Part shown: piece after piece, positions 39,801-53,399 of the stretch
How positions within the stretch are numbered: position 1 is the first letter of the stretch
Layout of the letters: every line of letters starts with the position of its first letter
NCBI GenBank assembly: GCA_013397935.1
Contig: VZRN01006818.1
Coordinates: forward strand, 1,137,012-1,201,011
DNA from: Dasyornis broadbenti
Lineage: Eukaryota; Chordata; Aves; Passeriformes; Dasyornithidae
DNA: 64,000 nt
Reading direction: 5' to 3'
Program-made: the position numbers and the translations under genes
Notes under the pieces: generated by a model
Database searches by the model: none
The model's input: the letters and a program-made list of their open reading frames with translations, nothing else
What the model was told of the DNA's origin: nothing

Positions 39801-42800
39801 CACAGGAGCTGGTTTCATTAATAAATATTGACACAGAGATTCTTGCCAATATGTTTGACAAATAAAGACAAGTGAGTATATCAGTGTTATGCGCAGCCAG
39901 ATAAGGATTTGTAGTTTGCTGACTTTCTGTGGACTACAGTAAGAAGACCTTGGTGCAACACATAATTTTCAGATGGAAAAAAGCTTTTGGGTTGTTTTAG
40001 GCTCTGTCTGCATGTCTACAAACCCTGTTCTTATGAACTGAGAAGAGGATGATAATCTGTTTTTTATTCAAAGCGTATTAGTGTATACATATGTGTAGTA
40101 AACACAAATTCATTCATGCCTAAAGCAGAAAAAAAATCTTTTGACTAAGAAGAATGGGCAGTGTAGTATGTGGACTGCAGTAAACAATATCTCTGAGGAT
40201 TTTAATTTCTGCCTTACTTAAGCTTTGCAGAATTTATCCTTTAAAGAGTGAAATTATCTTAAATAGATTTAAGTTAATAAAAAATACCTGGCAGAATGCT
40301 CTCTATGCCCATTCAGGGCATGTATCTAAACCATGAAAACTCTTAGTGTAGTAAAATCTTAGGTCTTACCACATGAGGAACAAATGTTGGATCAGACCAA
40401 GATCACAGTTTTAGGCAAATAGTTGCTAGTTTTTGTACAACATCTGTGTTCTTGAAAGCAATAACACCTCTGTTACATCTTAGTCCTGATTCAATTCCCA
40501 TTTTACTGCAGGTCTCCTACCACTCACGCTGCCACAGGGGTAGGTCACTCAAATCTGCCCATAAAAGAGGCAGTGCCCAGACCCAAAACTTGGTGTTTGA
40601 GAATAAATCACATCATTTTTCATTCCTGCCACCCAAGACTGTCCTCCAGCAATAAACCTCTGTTCTGTTGAATTCCTAGCTGTTAGCCAGCATACAGTTA
40701 GCATGACAGGATTTTTCAGAAGGGAAACAAGAATTGTAACCAGTTCAATTTTGAAATCTACATGACTTACCAATCAAAATATTTAGACCACAAAACACCA
40801 GTAAACTGTTCTTTCTAAAGTCATGTTAGGTAGTAATCCAAAGAATGTGAAACTCTTCTATGTCTCCAGATAATTAATGTGGCTGATATTTTGAGAATGA
40901 ATAATATGATGTTTTGGAAAAAAGTTATTCCAACAATAAATAAGGATGTTCTTTCCTAACTTTCCCATGCATGAGGAAGAGGCACAGACACTATTAATTT
41001 GCTTTACTATTCCTGACTAATACCCCATGCCCCTACCAGCAAAACAACAAAAGTACGATCTATTAACTTACTGAATTGTTGAAAATCAAGAGTTTGGGGT
41101 TTGGGGTTTTTTGATAATTTATTCTGTGACATAGATGTTCATTAATACCATCTTCTAACAAGTTACAGTTAAATTCATAAGAGTTGATTTAATGATTTGA
41201 CCTTTCGCTGTGAATATTCCAGTCATGAAAATTTTAGTCAGAGCTAGCAAGTACTTTTGACAAATTCTGTGTATCCACGGACAGCTTATTAAATCCTGTT
41301 AAAATGACACTTGACATTACCAAAATGTGTTGCTTTCCTTTAAACAGTCGTGCAGGCCAGAATCTTTGAGAGCAGAGCTCTGCCACTGCACATCTCTCAT
41401 TCAAACATCTCTCTACGTGAACCTGGAGACTCTCTGCTCTGCATGCAGTGCACAAAAGTCCCCATCAAGCTGGAGAGTAAGGCACGCCTGCTCAGTCAGA
41501 ACAAAGAAGCATGGTCTGGTACAAGAGGGTCACCACACTGAGATGCCAGAGCTGTGTCCAGGTTTAGTGCTTTGCTGTGGAAGCAGCACCGTGGTGATCA
41601 CAGGAGTGAGACAGCCAAGAAACGTGACTTGAATGTGGCACTGCGTGAGCTGAGGTGAGCCAGAGCCCCTTGCATGCTGTGTACACACGGTGCTGGTGAT
41701 TCACTGGAGTCCATGCTGGAAACAGGGCACGGAGAGCAAAGCTGAAGCAGATAACTGCTGGAAAAACTAATCCCAGTAGCCTGCACCCTCCTATTTCAAA
41801 GGAGAATCCCGCATTTAATGTGTCACAAACATTTTATCAAGAAAGTTGGCACTTATATACTTATAAATAGAGTATTATTGTCTTTCTGGGGCTGGGTTGT
41901 CTGAAGTCACTCTGTGGGTCTTTAATTCAGTGGGAGAACTCAGACAGTGCAAAAATAAGATTGGACCAATGCTGAGAATTTACAGAAATTTCACTGAGTT
42001 TTTTGAAGCAAAGCTTTATATTCATTAATTAATTCACAATCAAGGGTACTTAGAAAAATTAAGGTCTTTTCAAGGCAAAGCCTTTTCTGAAGCTGTCACA
42101 GACCAACCCAAGCCTCCTGGACTGAGTTCTTGCTCCCAACTTCACTAAGATGCTCCGGCTGCCGCACTAATTCACCACAAGTTTCTATATGATTCAATCA
42201 TACTTCCAAGTGGAAGTTTAATGTCAACTTGAAATGAAATCACAGATTTGACAAACAACTGATTAGGTCACTGTACCAAGAGAAGCCAGCTAAAGTTTCT
42301 ACCAGGTATTTTCTAGAATTCTGGAGCCTGCTGTCTGTTACACACATAAGCACAGAAATTTCACAACTGTGTCTGGAGAACATTTAGTTCTTTTATGAGA
42401 TTCTGGTCTTCCATTTAGTTTATCCAGCTCCATCTATCCTTTTTTACTGCTGTATTCTGAGGTACTACAAATGCCTGAGAAGATGGGGCTAGCAAAGGCA
42501 ATATCTTTAGCAACAGAATAGTGGATATAAATTGCTGTACTTCTTTTTCTTTTCCAGTGAGTAAATGTGTGTGATTCTTTGCTTTTCAGTGAAGATTTCA
42601 CGTGCCTTTCATTTTAGAAGTGTTCCCTTACTTAATTTTAAATCATATTCACAGCCCTGAAAGCTTCAGTTAAAATAATTGTGCTCATCTGAAGCATTTT
42701 CTTTAACCAATGGCAATAATGAAATTACAGAAAACTCTTAATAAATTGGCATTTCTTGTGAAATCATGACTCCTACAATACTAATGCAGAGTAGCAGATC

Positions 42801-45800
42801 ATCCTGCTTCCCTCCCCTGCTCAACAATGTTGTTCCTAATGTAGAAGTTGTGAAGCATTTTTTTTACTATCTCTTCCAGTTACATTAAGAGAAGGTAATA
42901 AAAAAGTAAATGGAACTTTCATAATTTTGTTTCACATTCCAAGAAAGAAACCTAGAAAATTCCTCAGCCGAGGTGATATAAGAACAAATAATATACACAA
43001 GATACATGAGAAACACAAGAAACAAGCCAGAGCTGCTTTATCTCAGAACATTTTTATTAACATAATGTACAAACATCGCTCTTTCCCATCATGATCTCAC
43101 ATCATTCCAGTATTATAAAGCAACACATAAAAATGACTATCAGAAAGAAACATTGGGGTGAATAAAACCTTTTTGGAATGACATCCTACCTACTCCACCA
43201 GCCTCCTTTGTCCAGGTTTGGTGTGATATGTGTGGCATGTTAGCAAAGCAATGTCTTTTTTCAGTGCTGTTCTGAGAGGGGTGTCAGAAGGTGATAAATC
43301 TGCACAGGGTCAGAGCAGGAGGCTCATCTCTGGTACACATCAAGGTAGGGGCAGGGGGTGCACAGCAGCTCCTGGGAGTCACCAGCTTCCTCCTCCAGAC
43401 AGTTGCTGCACCTACAGCTCCCACTGCCTGGAGTGGGTCAACAAGGAGAGGGAAGACATCACCCATTTTTCTGATGGTGGCTTTTTATCATCCTGCAGGA
43501 CTGCTATGCTCTCCTCTAGGAACATGCACAGACAGATGGGATGAGAAGCACCATCCGGATGCCACCTTAACACATCCCTGCTGCCTACTCAGGAGAGCAC
43601 CCCTTGGAAAAAAACCCACTGTGAGTGAAAGGACTCCAATGTTGAGCATGACAATTATGTGTGAAGTCTGAGCGAAGACTTTCATTACATGTGCACACCA
43701 AAAACAAGAGGTACTGACATCACCTCTGTAACAGCTCACAGTGAAGTAATTGCTTGGTCCGATTATTGCTGAGGCTTAGAAGGAAGACTTTTCATGATAC
43801 ATTTAATCAATTTCATCCACCATCTGCATTCACAGGCAGGTAAAACAACAGAATTAGTTGACCAAACATCAGAAGGGCTCAGTTTTTCCCCAAGAGAAAT
43901 AGATAGTCATCACTCATACAAATGCTGCATTCAAGAACTAGCCCAATCCAGGGTTTACAGTGTTGGTCTGTCTAACTGTGTGTACACTGGAATTCACTGC
44001 TGTTTATTTTAGTTTTAATATCCACAATAAAAAAGAAAATTAATCCCCTGTGCAGGAAATAAAGGAATTACATTTCAAGACATCGCCATTTCTAGGAAGA
44101 TGTTAATAAAATATAAGACCTCTTTACTGTCTTGCACATTTGTCTTTGATATGGCAGAGTGACCTGTTCAGTTTAAAAAAACCCCATAGGCTCCATAGAT
44201 GGTTTTGTACAGAATGTTCTAAAGTGTCAAGAATTATTTATAACCCATCCCTCAAGAGCAACTCCAGTAATTTCAACAGTATCACTTCTTTAAGCGGGTA
44301 TTTTGCTGAAAACATAATCTACCCATGTAATGAATGGGACTATATGTGTATAGGGACTATGATTTGGTTTCAGCAGTGGTCCTGAGCTATGAACAAACTG
44401 TTTCAATTACAATTTCCAAGCAGCTTTGAAAAGGAGCAGGTAATAAAGCTAAAGCAAAAACTGTGGTACATATAACAATACCGAGTTGTGGGACTGCAGA
44501 AAAATATTTACAAAATGTTTTCTGAAATATTTTTATTGGGATGATGTTACACCAAGGATTAAAAAAATCCTGAAGATTTCACCATAGAAAAGTTTATGGA
44601 GTCATCTGACTGAAAAGCTGTGCAAGAGCCAATAATGGCAACCAACTGGGAAAGAGATACAGATAATTAAGGAAAATAATTCCTTGAATTTCATGTTGTC
44701 ATTCATTAGAAATTAAATCTACTTAAGATGATTAAAGCAGAAATTAATTTTCAACAGTAGTGCATCCTGTAAATTGTAATGATACAATGATTATACCCTG
44801 GTTTTGAGTAGGTCTGAATTTTTTTCTTGGGCAAGAAATCCCAGCTCTTTCCACAGAGAATATAGAGGAGACAGTTAGCCAAATATGGTGAACAAACACT
44901 AAGTAAGAGAAGCTTATTTAATGTGGAAAAGAAGGTGCAACTACTAGGTCAACATGAAGATAATATAAAGATTACACTGCCATTATATTGTTTAGCCAGA
45001 TACTCACCATAAAAGGAATTGATCTAGCAAGTATCTAGCACGGCTCCAGTTTTGGTTCCCGTTCAGCAAAGCATCAGATTCATTCTTACATTTAAATACA
45101 AGCTTTAATAGCTTTGTCTATTTGAATTCATATTTTGTCATGCCACATCTAGTTTTTCAAATGTGCTTACACCCACGCCACAGCTTTTCCAAACTAAGAA
45201 GCAGATAGATTTGAAATAACCAGTTTTGGGTTTATGTGTAATAGCCACAGAGGTAATTTTGTAGTCAGGTCTGTGTTTGGTTATAAATATCATCAGTAAG
45301 CAGAAAAACAAGTAAAGATCTTGGGAAACCATAGATGGCATGGAAAAAGGCAAAAACTAGAGTTTCTTGTTCAGAAGAAAATGTAAATAAGTCCTTCATT
45401 TTGTGGGCTTAAGTTGGGCAAATGCAAGTGTCTTAAATTTCTCTAATTCTCTATTCTCTAGTATTTCTCTAAGGCATTTCTGGGTGGAACTTTTCTATAT
45501 GGAAGTTAGATTTCAGACACCCATATAAAAATATTAACACCCATAATCTAGTAGATGCTGGCAGTTAATGTTTTCTCTTTCTTTGGAATACAGCTAATGG
45601 GTCTCATGTCTAGACATTCTGTGCAGAATCCACCTATTTGATAAGGATCCTGTCCTGTAATTCCCATTCCCAGAACCGAGCTCAATGATGCCACAGAAGA
45701 GAGCTGTTCTTGGTGGAGCCTCTGTGCACAGTTAAAATCCAGACGTTTATTTTAAAATTCAGTTTTACAGCACTGACATTTTCATTCTGATTTATAGCAA

Positions 45801-46064
45801 AGTAGTTCTTTTTAGAATCAAATCAATAATGCACCAGGTAGTACTGATACCTCTTTGTTTTATGCTACAGTTCTTATTGGATTATTCACTACACTGTTTC
45901 AGGGACTACTCTGTAAAACCTTTTGAACCATCTGCTTATATATGAAAATATCACTTTAGACTATTTTGGCTATCCACTCTAAGAATCCTCTTTATGTACA
46001 AGAATTTTAGGATCTTAGGATAGTTAACAGTAAAGACTAGAAAACCCACTATAATTATCTGAGC
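36840..46064. other. host DNA without a recognisable gene
   Basis: AT-rich with GC-richer patches at about 41.3-41.8 kb and 43.25-43.65 kb that carry overlapping frames of 101-126 codons on the plus strand and 60-83 codons on the minus strand. None is recognised. G/T-rich TTTGGGGT units occur twice at 41092-41113. No transposon, RNA gene or promoter seen. Confidence 0.5.
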
Positions 46065-46193
46065 CACAGAATCACAGAATGGTTTGAATTGGAATGAACC
46101 TTGCGTATCACCTAGTTCCAACCCCCTGCGCTGTGAGCAGGGACACCTCCCACTAGATCAGGTTTCTCAAAGCTCTGTCCAAACTGGCCTTGT
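46065..46193 (-). mobile_element. CR1 LINE, 3' terminal fragment
   Basis: Begins with two exact copies of CACAGAAT (46065-46072 and 46073-46080), the reverse complement of the CR1 3' octamer ATTCTGTG. It continues through GGTTTGAATTGGAATGAACC, CCTAGTTCCAACCCCCTGC, GAGCAGGGACACCTCCCACT and CAAACTGGCCTTG, all typical of the last 130 bases of CR1. Everything 5' of this is missing. The sequence is noncoding and is less worn than the copy at 36681-36839. Confidence 0.95.
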
Positions 46194-47080
46194 AATCATT
46201 GAAAAAAATCTAATTAAAACAAAAAAGTAAAAAGTCTTTTCTCTACATTCCTGTTGGCAGGTGATTTCATGAACCATAATATAGCAGACTGATCTGATTA
46301 ATATACTCTATATTGTGGGAATAGGAAGACAATGCTGTAGCAACCAAGGGTCATATTCAAGGTTCTATTTTTATGTGTTTTTAAAATTGATTCTAAAGAA
46401 TAATAACCAAATAATCTCTTTGGTTTAGGGGATAATCAGCAGCAGTAGATTTCACTGGAAATCCCAGAGGATTCATGAAGAGTCAGTGTCTCAACTTGGG
46501 CTGTTGTTGAGAGGGAATTCTGCAGGTCTAGTACCCATCCTGCTCACTCCTGGAGGTCTCCCAGGATGGATAGGAACCAGGAGAAAAATGTGAATGTTGC
46601 TGGGTGGTAGCTGCCTCTCCCTGGTGCAGGCAGCACATAAGAAAACCATGCTGCAAACCCAAATCTTCGAGGCAGCCTCAGTCCTGCAGCTGCCCAGAGC
46701 CCCAGGGAAGGGTGGCAGCCCAGCTCCGCTGAAGCCAGCATCTGCATGTGTTCATGATCCTGCTCCTGCCACAGTGGGAACTTTAAGGTGCATGTGACTC
46801 GTTTCTGCCACTCAAAAACATTGATACCTTCTTGGCCAAAAGGCTGGCCATCACAGACTTCAAGCATTTTCCACTAAGGTATGTAAAACATACTGCTGAA
46901 ATTCACAGCTTGCTATCAACCATCATTGATTACTGATTATCTCTTTATAAACCATTTATAACCTTAATAAGACAAGATCCTACCTCCAAATCCATTCCAC
47001 CAAAGAAGGAGAAACTGCTTTGTCTGTAATGCCCAGGAGAAAAGAAAGCAAAGCCCTATCTACAACTTAATAAACTTGGC
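46194..47080. other. host DNA without a recognisable gene
   Basis: AT-rich at both ends with a GC-richer core (46.5-46.8 kb). A 107-codon ATG-initiated frame lies on the minus strand at 46544-46867 (see findings). No repeat recognised. Confidence 0.5.
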
Positions 47081-47165
47081 CATCATCATCATAATCATCA
47101 TGCTCATCATCATCCTTCTCCTCTTCCTCCTCCTCCTCATCATCATCACCATCATCATCATCATC
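47081..47165. repeat. compound trinucleotide microsatellite (CAT)n-(CTC)n-(CAT)n
   Basis: Blocks of CAT/ATC repeats flank a central block of TCC/CTC repeats, with a few single-base interruptions. Read on the plus strand in one frame it gives a long isoleucine/leucine run (47076-47306), which is the repeat being translated and not a membrane protein. Confidence 0.95.
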
Positions 47166-50100
47166 CCACTTATGCTGACACTAGACTGTTTCTTATCAGC
47201 ATTTACAAAGTCAGTATGTTTAGAGGCTGTCACTAATTATATGGTGTTGCTAAAATATCATTGTCCTTTACATATCAAGCAAATGTCTTGTTTTGGGAGG
47301 AGGTAAAACATACAAAATAGAAAGGGATGCCTACTTAGCCATATGATAAATCTTTCCATTATAAAATTTATTGTGATGACCAGCTATGTGAGACTCCATA
47401 GGTTGTTTTATTGAACTGTCCTTGCAAGAAAATAGTAATACCTATTATCATTTACTAGTTAAAATGTTTGAAGGCCTTGTAAGGGAGGATGAAGATATTT
47501 TGCAAGAGGAATCATTAAGACACACGACTATTTTTAGAAAAATATATTTATGATATTACTGTATTATCTTTCAATCAGCCCTGAAGCATAGATAATACTT
47601 AAAATTTGTGGTGTCTAAGTATAAATATTTATTATACTGGTCTATACTTCATTAAAAATCATGAGAGGAAAGAGTTCCAATGCTTGATGTGAATTGTCTC
47701 ATGTAAAATATCTGGTCAGTTCTGTTTCTAAAAAACAAAAATCTCTGTCTTCAAATTCAAATAACCCTGGTTTGTTTTCTGTCAGTTGCTTATGCCTTGT
47801 ATGTACCCTTAGCAGTTCCTGAAATTAAGATTAAAACCATAAAACCTTCCATGTCCTCTCCTTAACTTCTGTATCACCTGCCTAGTTTTCACAAGATTTC
47901 TGTCATAATACCTTCGATCCAATGACCAAATTAATCTCCTTATAGCTAACTTTAACCTCTGCGCCAAGCCCCTTTTACAAAACAGCATGCGGTGTTATTC
48001 TCTTGGTTTACAGACATGTACAGTTCTCTTCTGAGACTTTCTGAAACAACTATTTGCATTAAAATACACTAACATGGAAAACAACAGAACTTGGACTAAT
48101 AACATCATTTGGACCAGCTGTGCCACAGTGTGATACCCAAAGGAATCAAGCATTCATTACTTCTAAACAAGTTCCTGAAGCTCAGTTCATCCAGAGTTAT
48201 AAAAGAAATGATAGTATTAGAGAACTTGCTGTCTATTGAGACTGCTGTAACCTTTACTTGACTGCAGAAGTCTGTGTTTTCTGGCAGTCCATAAATTCGA
48301 TTACTACATTCTGATTGCTTCTGAGTTTTGACAGAATCAATGAGAAAGAGCTGCTGCCTGTAAAGCTCTGAATATTCTTTAGAGGAGGGAAGAAATCACA
48401 AATAATTAAAAGCTTGGAGATTTCAGCAGCCACAAGCAAAAGTACATGTAAAGGTGTAATTTTGCTGAAAAGTAAACTGCCTGGAGTTGCTGCCAGTTTA
48501 ACAGCTCCATGTCTGAGGCTGTGACTGAACATCTCTGCAGCGCTGGTGCTGTGTGTGGGGTGCTGCATTCAGCCCCTGGATGCCTGCAGAGTCATCCAGC
48601 CTCTACAGCACAGGGAGCAGAGCCCATTGCCCAGCCAAGCTGCACCCCAGGAGCATGCACTGGAGCAAGGCTACTGCCTTTGATAAAAACAAGGAACAGT
48701 TATGGTGGAACTCCTTGCAATGTCAGTGAAGCAGACTCAACTGCTCCAGGAAAAGCGTAGCAACCGAACGGTGTTAAAGCAGAGACAGTTTGGTCCCCTA
48801 CTTATTATGAGGGAGAACGTCACCTCTTTCTGCACTTGGTTGACTTTAATTTGTCTGCCATCTCAGCTGCCCCGTGAAGGCTCAACCATTTAACAAGAAT
48901 CACTACCTATGAGTTGCTGTCTTCTTCACATAGGACACAACACAGGGCTGTGTAAGGCCTGGCAAAGCATGGGTCCCAACAGGAGTGAAAAAATTCAGAA
49001 AGCATTCTGAAAAATCAAAATCCAGTTAATTTCTCAGTATCTGAAGGCTTCCTTATTGTAGAACTCCAACATATGACTCAGCAACACAAGCAAATAATAG
49101 GGATCACTCATCATTGTAACCAAAGAGCTGAGGCAAGGTACTCAAAGAATCTTCCTGAGCCACACAGATGAGCACCAATCCTGCTTTATTCTCAAACTGC
49201 CATCATGAGTTGTAGCCCCCCGAAAAGTACAAACCAAGCTGACTTCAGAAAATCCTGATGGCTGAAACTCCTTAAATTCTGTTATTGTCTTGACAAATCT
49301 TTTGCTTTAATAAAAAGTGTTGAAATTGGCATTCACTGCTGTAAAAGCCATCTCATACACTGAATGCAAGTCAAACTTGTTGACATGGTCATACTACTAA
49401 AGATCATGTTAGAACATGTGTGTTGCAGAAATAAAAACCAGGGCACATATCTCTGGAAGGTTTCCATACCTTAGCAGAAAGTGGTATGACACCTCTACAG
49501 TTTGGCCAGAAATTATTAGAATTCAAAATCAGTTAAATGATAAGTATGCCAATATTCTTTCCAACCCAAATTTTTCCTGATCAAAATATGAAAATAATTT
49601 TATAAATCTGAAGTGGAAAATGTTAATTTTTAACAAAGGGGTTTGCATTGGTTACCTTTTTTTTCAGTAGATAATTTATTTTATAAATACGTCTTTAAAA
49701 AACTAGTAACATTGTTGTGATGCTGTTGATCTCATAGACCAACGTCTGTACTGGCCTCAGACACCACATTAGAAGGAAAACACTTCTGAACTCCTAGCTA
49801 TAAATCACTTCTCTGTATTTTCAAATACTATTAGAACTATGAAAAAGTTACTCTGTTTTGTCTGGAAATACTATACCCAAAGGAGAAGTTTAAGCAGCAA
49901 GAACAAAACCACCAGGGTGCAACCTAAACAAAGTTATTCTTAAAAACAGGTGATATATTATCATACTGTGAGAAAAATAGTATGCAATGGTAATCCGTCT
50001 TTACGAGAAAGTTTGTAGGCCAAAAGTATCAATCAGTGAGCCATGAAGTAAACACTGAGAAAAATGACTACAGGGACTTCTGCATTAATTTGGATAAAGT

Positions 50101-52814
50101 AGGAAACTTCTGTTAAGTTACTCTCAAAACACAGCGGAAAGAGTGATATTAAGTAACTGTTTTCTGCAGTTGACCCTGAATCATGTGCAGAGAGCCAAAG
50201 CAAATGTGTTGATCTGTCATATCAGGGCAGTGGTAGAGCCTGTTCGACACTGCAGAGCAGCAGTCCCCGTGGCCAAACACTTTCTTGTCAGGCTGTGCAA
50301 GAAGGGCAGGTCAAGCTGGTGAGACGTCTGCTGGCACAGACACAGTGACATATAAAGCAAGATTAGAGATGTCTAAAGAAATGTCAGGAAATGGGGGAAA
50401 AAAAAATTATTATTCTTGCTCCTGTGAAAAGAATTCCCTGCCCAGATCAACTGCGAATGAACTCATTGGCAGGCAGCAAACAGGCCATCTTATTTGTTTC
50501 TCTCCAGGCCATGGGCAGAGATCACACACCCTCAGGGAGCGAATGAAAAGGCAGTTTTATTTGACAGACTCTCAGTGAGACAGTCATAGAAGAGATTTTG
50601 CTGGTAAACCACATTTCTTCACATTCAGTCATTGAGGCTGTGATGGCCTAAACTCTGCTGAAGGTAGCCACTGAACTGTTACACTGTTTTGCTACCTGCA
50701 TATTCCTACGTTCAATATTATTTTAAGATAAACACTTCTCGCTTTTAATGACTTAGATTTCACTGCTGATTTTGATATATTGGATACACCTCAAAGTTTT
50801 TATACAGTTACTCATTGATAAGAAACGGCTTTGAAGATATTCAACAAAGTTGATCAGAATTAATTTTTAGAACAGGCTGATTAAAATGAACCCAATCCTT
50901 TTGGGTTACTCTTATTTTAACATGAAATAGGGTAAATTGAATTAATTTGGCTTTTGCATTGGAAACAGAATATAGTAATTTCATTTCTGTATGACACACA
51001 TACATAGTGCAGTCAAAGCAATACACTATAAATTCTTACTGTTACTTAGTACAGGAAAATTTTCCTAATTTGCCACTCAATGCTACGCTCAAAGAACCTG
51101 CTCCCTGTGCCATCAATCACCAAAAAGCTGTGTAGTACTGAACAGTCAACACAAAGGCAGTTTGCTAATATATCACCTCCTCTTTTCAAAAGGCAGTAAG
51201 CAGTACTAAAAAGTACAAAGTTTTCTTTCCTTTCACTGATTTGTCTAAAAAAATATAAGAAGAGTCATACTGAGCAGCAAGATAATTGTATCTTGCAGGA
51301 TTGAGCAACGGAAGGCATTCAAAAGAGTATATTCTCTCTTCCCTTAAATATACACCCTTTATTCTGACCTTTCATCTGAAATTAATGGGAATGTTCGTTA
51401 GAGACCGTAACTTACATCTTTTCAGGGTATCACAAGTGCTGCCTACATCCTTATTTGTGATTTGGCCGAGTTTCATTATGAGCATCCTCCCTCTTTTTCT
51501 TGGTTGTGGTGATAAAGGCAGGTGCAGTCACATTCAGAATCCTAACTGCTGTGGTCAGTGAGGTAACTAATTTCTTTTGCAGTGACTCAGGTGCTTTTCC
51601 TGAGCCTTTGATATTGTATGCAACTTGAACTCTTCAGAAACTGCCTTTCTCTTGTAGCTGTAGAGGTTTAGATTTTCAGTGACTGCACCAGTCACCAAAC
51701 ACTGGCTGCACACAGTCATTCTGTAAGATAACCCAAAATTTAAGCCTTACTTTCTTTGATAAGCACTAGCCCATTAATTCCATTCAATCTAACTACTTAG
51801 ATTACTTAAATTTAAAACTATGACTAATTATTGCTATCTATATGTCAGCCATAATGGCTGTTTTCTTGCCTAACTGTAGACAGAAACCCAACCATATCCC
51901 ACACAGTACTTAGAAAATGTAATGTTAATATTTGTAAATATTAAAAGTTGAAAAATTGAAACTGTATATCCAACTGACTATTTTGTTAACCTCGGCCAAG
52001 CTATTTGTAGTAAACACAAATAATGAGGTTGGCACTTTCCCTTTTCTTATTGACTTATTATATAAACAGGTCCTTGTAAGAAGATAAGCTATCAACCTTT
52101 GAAAGTCAGAAACAAATGCAGCAAACAGTCAAATGACATACTGTCTCTCCTCATCAATACTCTGACTCACCTGCATCCATGTTTGGATCAAATAAAACTG
52201 CAATTTGTATTCTAAATTTTGTATCCAGTGGGACTGTGCTCCCAGGACAGCCACTTGACCTTTCCCCGGTGAATGTCAGAGCAAACCGTATCTCTCAAAG
52301 GTAAAAACATTCAGGAGCTCTACTAGACCACTGGGCATTCATGGTAGTCCACATAAACCTCAGACTGTTTCTGCCTCAGAGACTGACTTAAAATACCATG
52401 GGAGAAACAAACTATTATGGACCTTCAGAAGGCTCCTATGAATATATGGGATCTCCAGTAATTTTTTCTTATTTAATTTTTTAAATAGTATTTAGAGTCT
52501 AAGGTTAATTACAGTCACCCTTTCTGCAATAGGGAGACTGAACAAAACAAAAGATCCTTCCAGTGGTGATGATGCCTGCAGGCAGAGATATCCCAGAGCT
52601 TCACCTGCCTAGATGTAGCAGTGAATGTATCCAGTGGAAAGGTGCTCATTCTCTTGGAGCACACTTTAACAAGTTCTTCATAATAACAAGTTAAGCCAAA
52701 GCTCCATCCACCGGATCCCAGCTTGTGTTTCTCTTCAGAACCAGCCACAAATGACACTGTGCTCTCTGTGGGGTGCAGGCTGTCAGTGCTCACGTTTTTA
52801 ACTGGAAGCTGATC
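47166..52814. other. host DNA without a recognisable gene
   Basis: AT-rich, with a GC-richer patch at about 48.5-48.75 kb holding frames of 104 codons (minus) and 83 codons (plus). No recognised transposon, RNA gene or promoter. The minus-strand frame 52515-53015 (166 codons) begins inside the LTR described below from a GTG and is treated as chance. Confidence 0.5.
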
Positions 52815-52820
52815 TAAACC
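52815..52820 (+). repeat. target-site duplication, left copy (TAAACC)
   Basis: TAAACC directly precedes the LTR and is repeated exactly at 53734-53739. A 6-bp duplication is typical of class II (ERVK/beta-like) and alpha-type avian retroviral integrations. Confidence 0.8.
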
Positions 52821-52823
52821 TGT

Positions 52824-52878
52824 GGCGGTGCAACGGGCAGCTCCCAGGGTAGCTGCCCTCTCTCCATCTGGCACCGCC
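52824..52878. repeat. nested inverted repeats at the LTR 5' end
   Basis: An outer pair, GGCGGTGC (52824-52831) and GCACCGCC (52871-52878), encloses an inner pair, GGGCAGCT (52835-52842) and AGCTGCCC (52851-52858). All four arms are exact. Stable hairpins close to the 5' end of U3 seem to recur in some avian LTRs, but that is from memory. Confidence 0.85.
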
Positions 52879-53169
52879 GGAGTGGCCACTAGTACATCCG
52901 CCCAGGCTCCTGATGCTGACCCCAGGGAGTTCAGTATGTGGCTTAACACAGAAGTTGGTTGGGCTGATCCCCCTGGGAGCTTAGACTCAGCAGAAGGAGT
53001 CTGAAGGCTGGCCACTCCCCCGGGGATGTCAATGCCCGGGCTCTCCTCCCTTTATTCCGGAAGCTTCTCTGTTTAGTTATCAATCAGTTTTGTCAATCCT
53101 TAAACCCTTCCCCTTGGTCCTCCTTTGTACCGTCCTACCCCTAGAAACTTCTACCCGATTCATTCCCCC

Positions 53170-53257
53170 ATTGGTTACGTTCCTCGAACCCGCCCCTGAG
53201 ACCACCCTGGGTCAGTGTCTATTGGTTTATTCCTGTTGTGTAATTTGTCCCCATTGG
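53170..53257 (+). promoter_or_regulatory. three inverted CCAAT boxes in the LTR U3
   Basis: ATTGG occurs at 53170-53174, 53221-53225 and 53253-53257, each in a C/T-rich context and all upstream of the TATA-like element. Inverted CCAAT is the binding motif of NF-Y and is common in retroviral and cellular promoters. The motifs are seen; binding is inferred. Confidence 0.55.
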
Positions 53258-53302
53258 CCCAGGGAATTGTCTCCTCCCATCTCCCTTCAACTCCTCCCCT
53301 CC

Positions 53303-53308
53303 TTAAAA
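53303..53308 (+). promoter_or_regulatory. TATA-like element of the LTR
   Basis: TTAAAA in CTCCTTAAAACCTTG lies about 45 bases after the last ATTGG and about 90 bases before AATAAA. That is the spacing expected if transcription starts near 53330 and the transcript has a short R region. Confidence 0.45.
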
Positions 53309-53393
53309 CCTTGTGTCACCCCTTGTTTTGTGCCTTTTGTGTCTGGTTCTGTTGAGTGTGGCCTGATTCGACGTCTCTCCGCGAGGCTGCAGG

Positions 53394-53399
53394 AATAAA
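53394..53399 (+). promoter_or_regulatory. LTR polyadenylation signal AATAAA
   Basis: AATAAA follows GCTGCAGG. A CA-rich candidate cleavage region (CACCAGCACAGG) and T/G-rich sequence lie 15-45 bases downstream, which is the normal arrangement. It fixes the element on the plus strand. Confidence 0.7.

Noticed and set aside
41092..41113. TTTGGGGT repeats as telomere-like or G-quadruplex sequence
   Set aside because: Only two G-runs and not the vertebrate TTAGGG unit.
47076..47306. Frame encoding a long isoleucine/leucine run, resembling a membrane segment
   Set aside because: It is the translation of the CAT/CTC microsatellite.
52515..53015. 166-codon minus-strand open frame
   Set aside because: It begins at a GTG inside the solo LTR and crosses the LTR boundary at 52821 into host DNA. 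A gene would not be expected to straddle an integration site in this way.
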